Assembly: GCA_012965485.1 (NCBI GenBank)
Contig: DTSF01000270.1
Location: 1-8,077, forward strand
DNA from: Dehalococcoidia bacterium
GTDB lineage: Bacteria > Chloroflexota > Dehalococcoidia > SAR202 > UBA826
DNA: 8,077 nucleotides
Direction: 5' to 3'
Below are positions 1 through 6,957 of the stretch, piece after piece; the stretch's first letter is position 1; every line of letters starts with the position of its first letter. Below the pieces are notes generated by a model. That model searched no databases. It saw only the letters and a list, made by a program, of their open reading frames with translations, and was not told the DNA's origin. The translations under genes were made by a program, and so were the position numbers.

Positions 1-7
1 ACGTCGT

Positions 8-1021
8 ATGGCTCCGTTGCTCGAAGTCAAAAACCTAAAAACTCATTTCTTCACCGCAGATGGCATAGTGAAGGCGGTCGATGGAATTTCGTATGAAGTT
101 GCAAAGGGTGAGGTGGTAGGAATTGTTGGGGAAAGTGGGTGTGGTAAAAGTGTGGGAGCCATGTCCATAATGCGATTAGTAGCAAGCCCACCCGGTCGAA
201 TTGTAGAGGGTGAAGTATTATTTGCTGGTGAAGATCTAGTCCAAATGGACGAGAAGGAGATGAGAGGTATTCGCGGTAACAGCATTTCGATGGTTTTTCA
301 GGAGCCGATGACATCTCTAAACCCGGTTCTTACTATAGGTCGTCAGTTAACTGAGACTCTGGAATTGCATCAAAAAATGAACAGAAGAAATGCAAGGGAA
401 AGGGCATCAGAATTGCTGACTACCGTAGGTATTCCGGACTCAGACACTCGTTTAGACGATTATCCTCACCAATTTAGTGGTGGAATGCGCCAGAGAGTTA
501 TGATCGCCATGGCACTAAGCTGTAATCCGCAGCTAATTATTGCAGACGAGCCGACTACTGCACTTGATGTCACTATTCAGGCACAAATATTAGAACTGAT
601 GCAGGACCTGTCCAGGGACTTAGGCACAGCTTTAATAATAATTACCCACAACCTGGGAGTAGTTGCTAGATATGCAGACCGGGTGATTGTTATGTACGCC
701 GGTAAAATCGTTGAAACTTCTAGTGCAGTGGAGATTTATAAGAATCCAATGCACCCTTACACGATAGGGTTGCTTAACTCGGTACCGCGGTTGGATGCGG
801 ACGATAATACTCGTGAAAGGCTGGAAGCTATTGAAGGAATGCCCCCTAATCTTGGTAATAGGCCCTCGGGTTGCGGATTTCAGTCGAATTGCCCGTCCCC
901 AAGTCCTGAGTGCTTAACTGGAGAGCCAGTTCTCAGAGAAGATGAGCCTAATCACTGGGTTTCATATTGCGCTCATTGCGAACAAAAATATGGCTGTAAA
1001 TGGTTTCCAAGGGATTCTTAG
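8..1021 (+). CDS. Oligopeptide/dipeptide-type ABC importer, ATP-binding subunit (OppD/DppD-like)
   Basis: This is one of the two cytoplasmic ATPases that power a peptide/opine/nickel-class ABC importer. Visible motifs are Walker A GESGCGKS (residues 41-48), the Q-loop [10 protein letters not shown] with Q98, the signature FSGGMRQR (156-163), Walker B LIIADEP (176-182, with D180 and catalytic E181) and the switch His H214. The C-terminal oligopeptide-transporter domain begins near residue 240 (NPMHPYT) and holds C289, C295 and C302, the cysteines that bind an Fe-S cluster in characterised DppD/OppD proteins. It continues into an unusual tail with C321, C324 and C330 ending in KWFPRDS. At 337 aa the length is normal for OppD. 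Only seven bases precede the ATG and the frame is open to the window edge, so a more upstream start cannot be excluded, but [14 protein letters not shown] is a typical N-terminus. The gene lies 49 bp before the partner ATPase, presumably in the same operon. The substrate cannot be read from ATPases. The family is certain. Confidence 0.95.
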   Translation: MAPLLEVKNLKTHFFTADGIVKAVDGISYEVAKGEVVGIVGESGCGKSVGAMSIMRLVASPPGRIVEGEVLFAGEDLVQMDEKEMRGIRGNSISMVFQEPMTSLNPVLTIGRQLTETLELHQKMNRRNARERASELLTTVGIPDSDTRLDDYPHQFSGGMRQRVMIAMALSCNPQLIIADEPTTALDVTIQAQILELMQDLSRDLGTALIIITHNLGVVARYADRVIVMYAGKIVETSSAVEIYKNPMHPYTIGLLNSVPRLDADDNTRERLEAIEGMPPNLGNRPSGCGFQSNCPSPSPECLTGEPVLREDEPNHWVSYCAHCEQKYGCKWFPRDS

Positions 1022-1067
1022 TCAAAAACCTATAAGATTTTGTTACAAATAGTTAATCGCGTTTTGT

Positions 1068-1071
1068 GGAG
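1068..1071 (+). promoter_or_regulatory. Ribosome binding site favouring the ATG at 1077
   Basis: GGAG at 1068-1071 overlaps the first base of the GTG at 1071, so it cannot act as the Shine-Dalgarno for that codon. It lies five bases before the in-frame ATG at 1077-1079. This makes the second OppF-type ATPase more likely to start at 1077, two codons inside the longest frame. Confidence 0.5.
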
Positions 1072-2132
1072 TGAAAATGGTTACAGAAATGGATGGTGCC
1101 TCAACCACCCGGATAGGGGATACTTTACTTGAAGTTAACAATCTTAAGATGTATTTCCCAGTCAATGAGGGCATCATATTCCAGAGAAAAATTGCCGAAA
1201 TAAAAGCTGTAGATGATGTGAGTTTTACCATAAATAAGGGTGAGGCGCTTGGCCTTGTAGGTGAAAGTGGATGTGGTAAGACAACTACTGGCCGATGTAT
1301 TCTGCAATTGTATAAACCTACAGCAGGTGAAGTTTTATTCGGTGGCGTGGATGTGACTAGCCTAAGCACTAGGGGACTTCGTCAGATGAGAAGAGAGATG
1401 CAGGTGATATTTCAGGATCCATATGGATCTTTGAATCCTCGTATGACCTGTGGGGATATAGTTGGCGAACCTTTGAAAGTGCATAAGTTGACTGATAGCA
1501 AAGGTGAATATAGAGATAGAGTTTCGGAGTTGCTAACGACTTGTGGCCTGAGCCCGTACATGGCAGATAGATATCCCCATGAATTTAGTGGAGGCCAGAG
1601 ACAAAGGATAGGTATTGCCAGGGCCCTAGCGGTTAATCCCAGTTTCATAGTGTGCGACGAGCCGGTGTCTGCCTTGGACGTGTCGATTCAGGCGCAAATA
1701 ATCAACCTGCTCGAAGATCTTCAGGAAGATTTGGGTCTTACATACCTATTCATCGCCCATGATTTATCAGTGGTGAAGCACATTAGTGATCGAATTGCGG
1801 TAATGTACCTAGGTCATATCGTCGAGGTAGCAGAGAGAAATGAACTATACGATAACCCAGTTCACCCATATACCAAAGCTCTGTTGTCTGCTGTTCCAAT
1901 ACCAGATCCTTTATTGGAGGCTGATAGAGAAAGGATAATACTGAGAGGAGGCGTTCCGAGCCCGATGTCTCCGCCGTCCGCCTGCAGTTACGACCCCCTC
2001 TGTCCGTCCCCTGACCCAGCCTGTGACGCTAATGAGCTAGTCTTGAGGGAGGTTTCTCCTGGTCATTTAGTTGCCCATTGTGCTCCCTGCGTTGATGACT
2101 ATGGTTGCTACTGGTTTCCAAGAGAGGGATAG
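1071..2132 (+). CDS. Oligopeptide/dipeptide-type ABC importer, second ATP-binding subunit (OppF/DppF-like)
   Basis: This is the partner ATPase of the importer; OppD and OppF types normally form a heterodimer below two permeases. Numbered from the GTG, it shows Walker A GESGCGKT (64-71), Q115 in [11 protein letters not shown] (a very typical OppF Q-loop), signature EFSGGQRQR (171-179), Walker B FIVCDEP (192-198) and H230. The N-terminus has the OppF-like insertion between the first strand and Walker A ([11 protein letters not shown], 30-40). The C-terminal domain has C305, C311 and C318, then C337, C340 and C346 in a tail ending YWFPREG. This cysteine spacing is identical to that of the upstream ATPase. 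Two starts are possible: GTG at 1071, or ATG at 1077 (351 aa), which has GGAG at 1068-1071 at a better distance. The coordinates use the longer form. The family call is certain; the transported substrate is unknown. Confidence 0.95.
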   Translation: MKMVTEMDGASTTRIGDTLLEVNNLKMYFPVNEGIIFQRKIAEIKAVDDVSFTINKGEALGLVGESGCGKTTTGRCILQLYKPTAGEVLFGGVDVTSLSTRGLRQMRREMQVIFQDPYGSLNPRMTCGDIVGEPLKVHKLTDSKGEYRDRVSELLTTCGLSPYMADRYPHEFSGGQRQRIGIARALAVNPSFIVCDEPVSALDVSIQAQIINLLEDLQEDLGLTYLFIAHDLSVVKHISDRIAVMYLGHIVEVAERNELYDNPVHPYTKALLSAVPIPDPLLEADRERIILRGGVPSPMSPPSACSYDPLCPSPDPACDANELVLREVSPGHLVAHCAPCVDDYGCYWFPREG

Positions 2133-2237
2133 GATTAAACTTACCTTTCCTTGTTCACCTGTTGAGTTATAAGGAGAAAATATCGTTTCACTGGGTTTAT
2201 TTTATTTCAAAGGTCATTTAGTGGGAGGTTACTAATT
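2133..2237 (+). other. 105-bp spacer between the transporter ATPases and the catabolic genes
   Basis: This is the largest gap among the plus-strand genes at the left. It holds the GGGAGG ribosome binding site of the VOC gene (2223-2228). A second AAGGAG (2171-2176) has no start codon at a usable distance. I see no hairpin-plus-T-run terminator and no convincing -35/-10 pair, so whether the VOC and monooxygenase genes have their own promoter or are read through from the transporter is open. Confidence 0.5.
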
Positions 2238-2726
2238 ATGGTAAAAGTAAAACAGCTAGGGCATATTGTCCTGCGTGCAAATGATATTGATGATTCTGAA
2301 AATTTTTATACAAGTATTCTAGGATTACATGTAACTACCCGACGGCCCACTGGGACGATGATATTTATGAGTGCCCGCGAGGATGCTTCTCATGAGCTGG
2401 CTCTTATTAAATCTGGCGACATAGAGGATTCTTCTACTCACTCTCTCGCACATTTTGCATGGGAAATGGAATCATTGGAGGATGTTAAGGAAATACATCG
2501 GAAGTGCGTTGCTGAGGGGGTAGAAATTAGAAGCGTCGCAGATCATGGAGTGTCTTTAGGGTTTTACATATCTGACCCTGATGGTAACGAGATCGAAATC
2601 TTCTACGAAATGCCCAAATCATCTTGGCCGAAAGACGGGTATTTGTTCGCTGGGGATTTTCCAGATTCTCTCGATGGTGAAGAAGCAAAAAAATTAACTG
2701 ACGCTGAAATCACCTCCTCATCCTAG
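2238..2726 (+). CDS. VOC-superfamily protein, extradiol (catechol 2,3-dioxygenase-like) type
   Basis: This 162-aa protein has one vicinal-oxygen-chelate module made of two beta-alpha-beta-beta-beta repeats. The first repeat opens with LGHIVLRANDIDDSENFYTSILG; the second holds LAHFAWEM and ends DPDGNEIEIFYE. By family comparison the likely metal ligands are H9, H72 and E120, the two-His/one-Glu set that holds Fe(II) in extradiol dioxygenases. Residues after about 126 form an acidic, low-complexity tail. Classical catechol 2,3-dioxygenases have two modules (about 300 aa), so this is a one-module relative. It could be a ring-cleaving dioxygenase, or another VOC enzyme such as a glyoxalase-, epimerase- or hydrolase-type protein. 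GGGAGG at 2223-2228 stands nine bases before the ATG and supports the start. It follows the transporter ATPases by 105 bp and precedes the HpaB-family monooxygenase by 28 bp, which favours an aromatic-catabolic role by context. VOC family is certain; the reaction is not. Confidence 0.88.
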   Translation: MVKVKQLGHIVLRANDIDDSENFYTSILGLHVTTRRPTGTMIFMSAREDASHELALIKSGDIEDSSTHSLAHFAWEMESLEDVKEIHRKCVAEGVEIRSVADHGVSLGFYISDPDGNEIEIFYEMPKSSWPKDGYLFAGDFPDSLDGEEAKKLTDAEITSSS

Positions 2727-2754
2727 AGGCTTGTGACGGGATATTAGGTGCAAA

Positions 2755-4200
2755 GTGCCAGCTAAGAATGGGAACCAATATCTGGAAAGGTTGCGGTTAC
2801 ACCCCAAAGATCTCTGGATTGAAGGTGAGAAGGTTGAAGATGTAACCAGCCATAGAGCCTTTTCGGGTTGTGCCGACTCGATAGCATCTTTGTATGAAAT
2901 GCAGCATGATGTCGGTCTTTCTTCAAAAATGACTTTCAACCCAGAGGGTAATAATAAACCTGAGGGACTTTCCTTCATTACACCCACCTCAAAGGATCAC
3001 TTGATTCAAAGAGGCAATATGATGCTTAGTTGGGCAAGGCTCAGTGGTGGAGTTATGGCTAGGACTCCCGACTACATGAATGTAATTTTGATGGCTTGTT
3101 CAGCTGCCTCCGATTTTTTTGGTAAAGAGGATAAGGCTTTTGGCCAAAATATTAAGAATTACTTCAGATATGTGATGGAAAATGATTTAACTCTTACCCA
3201 TACCTTGGTAAATGTACGCAAAACGAAGAAATACCCTACCTTCGCTAAAGGAGATGATCTCGGATTACATCTTACACGTGAGAGAGACGATGGAATCATA
3301 GTGAAAGGTGCTCGTATATTAGCCACCCTTGCTCCACTCTCCGACGAAATATTAGTGTTTCCCTCTTCGGTGGTACCAACTGATAGGGATGCATCAAAGT
3401 ATGCTTTGGCTTTTGGTATATCTTGTGATACTCCGGGACTAAAATTCTTGTGCCGGGCAGCTTTGTCTGTCGGCAGATCTACTTTTGACCATCCGCTGTC
3501 TTCAAAATTTGATGAGGGTGACGCAATCGTTATATTTGACGATGTATTTGTACCTTGGGAAAAAGTATTTATTTTCAATAATGTCGAAATATCCAATTCC
3601 GCTTTTTCCAACGCTAGAGCAGGACCCCATATTAACCAACAAATAGTTACCAAAAATATGGCAAAGGCGGAATTTATACTTGGTTTAGCGGCCTTAATGA
3701 CAGAAGCCTTAGGTACAAATGAAACTCCATATATACAAGCTCTTGCTTCAGAGTTGATAACCCCTTATGAGGTTAGTAAAGCTTGCCTTGAAGCTTCTAT
3801 CTCTAACGCTAAGATGAACGAATGGGGGGTCATGGAGCCAGATTCTGCTCCTCTGTCTGCTGCGAAATCCTCTTTCAGTTCTGCATATCCTAGGTTAATT
3901 GAGATTTTGCAGCTTATTGGATCTAGCAGCCTGATAGCTGTCCCGAGTGATGCAGACTTCGATTCCGATATTGGAGGATTGCTTGAGGAGTATTTATCGA
4001 CTGATACCCTGGATGCCAAGCAGCGGACCAAGCTTTTCCGTATGGGCTGGGACATTAGCATAAGTTCATTTGGTGGCCGCCAAGTTTTGTACGAAAGGTT
4101 TTTTAGTGGTGACCCTCATCGAACTGCTGCGCTTAGTTTTGCTAGCTATGATAAGGAGTTAGTGAAGAAGAGGGCACTTGAGATAATTGATCGAGGTTAG
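2755..4200 (+). CDS. 4-hydroxyphenylacetate 3-hydroxylase (HpaB) family flavin-dependent monooxygenase
   Basis: The protein is 481 aa against about 520 for E. coli HpaB. Family landmarks run in order: YLERLR and WIEGEKVEDVTSHRAF at the N-terminus, WARLSGGVMARTPDY (93-107), LTHTLVN (147-153), the central barrel with ILATLAP (188-194), SSKFDEGDAIVIFDDVFVPWE (249-269) and the C-terminal SSFGGRQVLYERFFSGDP (437-454). R103, Y107 and H149 align with the Arg/Tyr/His active-site residues of HpaB (R113, Y117, H155 in E. coli). That argues for a true FADH2-dependent monooxygenase rather than the 4-hydroxybutyryl-CoA dehydratase branch, which carries Fe-S cysteines. Such enzymes ortho-hydroxylate phenols to catechols using reduced flavin from a separate reductase; no reductase gene is in the window. 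There is no ATG before residue 49, so translation starts at the GTG at 2755, with AGG (2746-2748) six bases upstream. The preceding VOC gene could act on a catechol product. The exact phenolic substrate is unknown. Confidence 0.9.
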   Translation: MPAKNGNQYLERLRLHPKDLWIEGEKVEDVTSHRAFSGCADSIASLYEMQHDVGLSSKMTFNPEGNNKPEGLSFITPTSKDHLIQRGNMMLSWARLSGGVMARTPDYMNVILMACSAASDFFGKEDKAFGQNIKNYFRYVMENDLTLTHTLVNVRKTKKYPTFAKGDDLGLHLTRERDDGIIVKGARILATLAPLSDEILVFPSSVVPTDRDASKYALAFGISCDTPGLKFLCRAALSVGRSTFDHPLSSKFDEGDAIVIFDDVFVPWEKVFIFNNVEISNSAFSNARAGPHINQQIVTKNMAKAEFILGLAALMTEALGTNETPYIQALASELITPYEVSKACLEASISNAKMNEWGVMEPDSAPLSAAKSSFSSAYPRLIEILQLIGSSSLIAVPSDADFDSDIGGLLEEYLSTDTLDAKQRTKLFRMGWDISISSFGGRQVLYERFFSGDPHRTAALSFASYDKELVKKRALEIIDRG

Positions 4201-4211
4201 GTTTGTAATAT

Positions 4212-5090
4212 TCAACTAGGTACTTTGGATATTTTGATCTCGTCTCCAATTTCAATAACAGTGAGGTCATCTGGTATGAGGAAATCTCCGTCGTACACCT
4301 TTTTGATGGTTTCTGATATCTCTTCTTCCGCCCCCGGACCTCCCACAATATGATAAAAGGCTCCTAACCTAGGTTTTGAATCGGCGAAAATCGAACCTAC
4401 TTGTGACGGCGTCGCGTGATGATCGATAATTTTCTTGGTGTGTTTAGGGTTTCTACCAATCATATTTGATCTTTTCCAAATTGCCTCAGGTGCTGCAACT
4501 TCGTGAATCAAAAGGTCAGCTCCTTTTGCTATTAAAGCCATGGTAGGCATGTATCTAGTATCACCTGAGATGACTACTTTCCTTTTCCCATAAGTGATTA
4601 TGTATCCCATGGCATCTGGTACAGGATAATGATCTACCTCAAAGGATTGAACCTGCAACCCCGATTTTTCATAAATAAACCCGGGAGCTATGTCATTTCC
4701 TGAAATTAGGGCGCCTTCTGGATCAAATTTCTCGTCTAGATCTCTTCGTATATGGACATCTATCTCAAACGCCTTGGATAAGTGGCGAATCATGTTTGTT
4801 GTTCCTGGGGGGCCATACACTGACATTGCACGTGTCCTACCATAGAGCCATCCTGTGAGCCATAAATCAGGAACCCCAATGTAGTGATCGTAGTGTAAAT
4901 GAGTTAACAACACTGTGGTCACTGAGTTCATATGAGTTTCAGTCTGGTTGATCCTTTGCACAGCCCCTCTACCGCAATCTATTAATATGCTTTCCCCTCC
5001 AGCTTGCACCAAAATGCTGCATCCCATTCTTTCTATTAAAGGAACAGGAGTACCTGTCCCCAACAAGGTAATATTTAAGATATCATTCAT
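4212..5090 (-). CDS. Metallo-beta-lactamase-fold hydrolase of the RNase Z/arylsulfatase-like group
   Basis: This 292-aa protein carries the dinuclear-zinc motif THLHYDH (63-69; ligands H64, H66, D68, H69), then H154 (EVDHYPV), D177 (ISGDTRY), HHATPSQVG with H225, and H247 (AFYHIVG). LLIHEVAAPEA (193-203) matches the LLIHEAT element of RNase Z, and the H225-to-H247 spacing resembles that protein. However, only 23 residues separate H154 from D177. The tRNA-binding flexible arm inserted there in classical RNase Z is therefore absent, and a small-molecule hydrolase (lactone, ester or sulfate ester) is more likely than tRNA 3' processing. The first ATG is preceded by AAAGG with a nine-base spacer. 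The gene lies 68 bp after the ThDP enzyme on the same strand and probably shares its transcript. Its stop faces the monooxygenase stop across 11 bp. The fold is certain; the substrate is unknown. Confidence 0.88.
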   Translation of the reverse strand: MNDILNITLLGTGTPVPLIERMGCSILVQAGGESILIDCGRGAVQRINQTETHMNSVTTVLLTHLHYDHYIGVPDLWLTGWLYGRTRAMSVYGPPGTTNMIRHLSKAFEIDVHIRRDLDEKFDPEGALISGNDIAPGFIYEKSGLQVQSFEVDHYPVPDAMGYIITYGKRKVVISGDTRYMPTMALIAKGADLLIHEVAAPEAIWKRSNMIGRNPKHTKKIIDHHATPSQVGSIFADSKPRLGAFYHIVGGPGAEEEISETIKKVYDGDFLIPDDLTVIEIGDEIKISKVPS

Positions 5091-5128
5091 ATGAACTAAC
5101 CTTTTTTATCTAATATATGGCAGCAAAG

Positions 5129-5142
5129 AAATTTTAAAATTT
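5129..5142. repeat. 14-bp perfect AT palindrome between the two minus-strand genes
   Basis: AAATTTTAAAATTT is a perfect palindrome in the 68-bp gap between the ThDP gene and the hydrolase gene. It contains no G or C and has no following T-run in either direction that would make it a convincing intrinsic terminator. It could be a protein-binding site or chance in AT-rich spacer DNA. Confidence 0.35.
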
Positions 5143-5158
5143 TCACGGGAATGCATAG

Positions 5159-6805
5159 CTAACGTAATGCCCCCCTGAATGAAAAATCCTGCTCTTCCGA
5201 GGTTATAAATTCTAGGAGCGCAGAGTGTCCGTTTTCAGTTGCCCTTTTTGCCCTAGAGAATGCGTCTTGTATTTCTTCCGGGTCATCTACTCTTTCACTC
5301 CATCCACCCATAGCTCTAGCCATGTCTGCATAGTCACCACCCAAGTTCCTTGTACTGTACAGTTCATGTGAGGAAGCCATATGAGCTGTCTCTATGGCCA
5401 TCGTTGAATTATTAAGGACCACAGTTAAAATCGGAATACCGCTTCTAACAGCAGTCTCAAAATCTAAACCCGTCATGCCAAAGGCTGCGTCCCCCATGAA
5501 GTTCACAACAAATTTTTCGGGAGAAGCTAGTTTTGCCCCCATATTTAGCCCTAGGCCTGTACCCAGCCCATGTGATTTCCCCCACCCTAAATAGGTGCCT
5601 GGGCCTCCCGATTCATAAAAAGGCATGATCTGGTCCCTTGGGCTACCCGAATCATGCGTCACTATGTTCTGGGATGGGTCCGTGGCTTTCATGAATTCAT
5701 TTATCACTCTGTAAGGAGTCATTGGAGACTCTCTGGAGGTTAATTTTTTCTCCCAACTCTTGCTCCATTCTGATTTTATTTCTCTAATATGGTTGGCAGG
5801 AGATTCCGGCCTATCTCGAGTAGAAAGTAAATCGGAACACGCCTCTATTAACTGCCGAATGACTAATTTTGCATCCCCTTGCAAGGCATCGTCAGGCTGA
5901 TAATAGTTTCCAATGTCAATAGGATCATTAGTGATATGAATAATTTTTTTCCCGTCTGGGATTGTGGTTACCATTCCATGCTTTGTGAGGCTGGTGCCTA
6001 CCGCCAGTACTGTGTCACTTGTTTTCATGTAGTGTAGAACGGCGCCATTCATTACGACAGATGAACTGCCAAGGGATAAAGGATGGCGTTCATCAATAGA
6101 ACCTTTGCCGGCCATTGTGGTAGTGACAGGTATGTTAGTTAATTCTGCTAGTTCTTGTAACTCTCGGGACGCATCAGCATATAGCACACCCTGCCCAGCA
6201 TATATTAGAGGTGTTTTTGAGCTAAGGATAGTTTTAGCTACCCTCAGCACGGCCTCCTCCTCAGCCGAAGAACGCACGGTCATTGCTTTCTCGTACCGTG
6301 AGATTGTCGACGCCTCGATTTCTTGCTCTGCGACATCAATAGGTATTTCAACCATTACTGGCCCCGGACGGCCGTTTTTCAAACGTGAAAAAGCTCTTCT
6401 CATTGTGTCTGCAACTGACTCTGCGTCATTTAGTTGCTCGACATATTTAGTAACGGTAGAGAAACTATCGACTGAATTAAAATGCGGAAAGACTCTATCA
6501 CGATCCCTTCTGTGACCAAGGGGCAAAAATAGCACCGGTACTGCATCGGCGAATGCTGTTGCCACTCCTGGGTAGGCATTTTCGGCTCCAGGGCCGTATT
6601 GCATTGCAAAAACGCCAGGAGGATTACCTTTGGTAATTCTCGAATAACCGTCGGCAATCCCCACCCCGACCCGTTCTTGCCTACATATTATCGGTTTGAT
6701 GCCTGATTTGGCTGCTGCCTCGATCACTGAGGTTGTCGGAAAAGCACTAAGGTACTCCACACTTTCTTTCTTTAGAATTTGTGAAATAGCATCTATTACC
6801 AACAT
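5159..6805 (-). CDS. Thiamine-diphosphate-dependent enzyme, acetolactate synthase-like large subunit family
   Basis: This 548-aa protein has the three-domain layout of the ALS/POX/benzoylformate decarboxylase group. The N-terminal PYR domain (about 1-170) has CRQERVGVGIADGYSR (41-56), where E44 is the conserved cofactor-activating Glu, followed by QYGPGAENAYPGVATAFADAVPVL (69-92). The middle domain (about 185-325) includes TPLIYAGQGVLYA. The C-terminal PP domain has the ThDP/Mg motif starting GDA at 438-440 and ending NN at 465-466. The motif is normally GDG, so A440 is a mild variant. GGGAG lies eight bases before the ATG and supports the start. Family enzymes decarboxylate 2-oxo acids or join two carbonyl compounds; the reaction here cannot be chosen from sequence. 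A housekeeping acetolactate synthase is less likely because no small regulatory subunit gene follows; instead a metallo-hydrolase gene does. The promoter is visible at 6851-6859. An alternative is a glyoxylate carboligase- or sulfopyruvate-decarboxylase-like activity. Confidence 0.9.
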   Translation of the reverse strand: MLVIDAISQILKKESVEYLSAFPTTSVIEAAAKSGIKPIICRQERVGVGIADGYSRITKGNPPGVFAMQYGPGAENAYPGVATAFADAVPVLFLPLGHRRDRDRVFPHFNSVDSFSTVTKYVEQLNDAESVADTMRRAFSRLKNGRPGPVMVEIPIDVAEQEIEASTISRYEKAMTVRSSAEEEAVLRVAKTILSSKTPLIYAGQGVLYADASRELQELAELTNIPVTTTMAGKGSIDERHPLSLGSSSVVMNGAVLHYMKTSDTVLAVGTSLTKHGMVTTIPDGKKIIHITNDPIDIGNYYQPDDALQGDAKLVIRQLIEACSDLLSTRDRPESPANHIREIKSEWSKSWEKKLTSRESPMTPYRVINEFMKATDPSQNIVTHDSGSPRDQIMPFYESGGPGTYLGWGKSHGLGTGLGLNMGAKLASPEKFVVNFMGDAAFGMTGLDFETAVRSGIPILTVVLNNSTMAIETAHMASSHELYSTRNLGGDYADMARAMGGWSERVDDPEEIQDAFSRAKRATENGHSALLEFITSEEQDFSFRGALR

Positions 6806-6850
6806 GACTTGCTCTCCCTAAATTTTGTACTTACCGATAAGATGAGGCGG

Positions 6851-6859
6851 AGTATAACA
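6851..6859 (-). promoter_or_regulatory. Extended -10 promoter for the ThDP enzyme/hydrolase pair
   Basis: Read on the minus strand, this is TGT followed by TATACT, an extended -10 element matching five of six bases of TATAAT. Transcription would begin near 6844, giving a leader of about 38 bases before the ATG at 6805 that includes its GGGAG site. No good -35 hexamer stands 17 bases upstream, as is common for extended -10 promoters. That position is instead occupied by the palindrome at 6872-6885. Confidence 0.5.
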
Positions 6860-6871
6860 TTTCCATACTTG

Positions 6872-6885
6872 TCATCTGGAGATGA
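6872..6885. promoter_or_regulatory. Candidate operator palindrome in the divergent promoter region
   Basis: TCATCT and AGATGA are perfect inverted repeats around a two-base centre (GG). TTG directly before the left arm and CAA two bases after the right arm extend the symmetry. It covers the -35 position of the minus-strand promoter, where a repressor or activator would bind. No regulator gene is next to it in the window, so the protein is unknown. Confidence 0.4.
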
Positions 6886-6906
6886 AGCAAACTGTGGAAT
6901 TACGTT

Positions 6907-6935
6907 TTGTCATTCCAACAGCATAAAATTAGTAT
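6907..6935 (+). promoter_or_regulatory. Possible promoter for the BpsA-like gene
   Basis: TTGTCA (6907-6912, five of six to TTGACA) and TAGTAT (6930-6935, four of six to TATAAT) are separated by exactly 17 bases. Transcription would begin about 15 bases before the ATG at 6958. The -10 match is weak, so this is a modest prediction. Confidence 0.35.
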
Positions 6936-6957
6936 TATCGAGGGATATGTGTAATTT

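Noticed and set aside
1416..1429. 14-bp perfect palindrome GATCCATATGGATC
   Set aside because: It lies inside the codons for the conserved Q-loop residues QDPYGS of the OppF-type ATPase, so coding constraint and chance explain it better than a regulatory site.
2171..2236. AAGGAG that could serve a small gene in the spacer before the VOC gene
   Set aside because: No ATG, GTG or TTG lies at a usable distance; the following frame is short and closes at a TAG just before the VOC ribosome binding site.
3159..3653. Long open frame on the minus strand opposite the monooxygenase gene
   Set aside because: It is fully inside a strongly supported gene, has no ribosome binding evidence and its translation shows no recognisable domain; the same holds for the other antisense frames in the window.
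4198..4217. Bidirectional terminator between the convergent monooxygenase and hydrolase genes
   Set aside because: The 11-bp gap and flanking codons show no stable inverted repeat with T-runs on either side.
5129..5142. AT palindrome as an intrinsic terminator between the ThDP and hydrolase genes
   Set aside because: The stem has no G/C pairs and no proper T-tract follows, so stable termination is not expected; the two genes are treated as probably co-transcribed.
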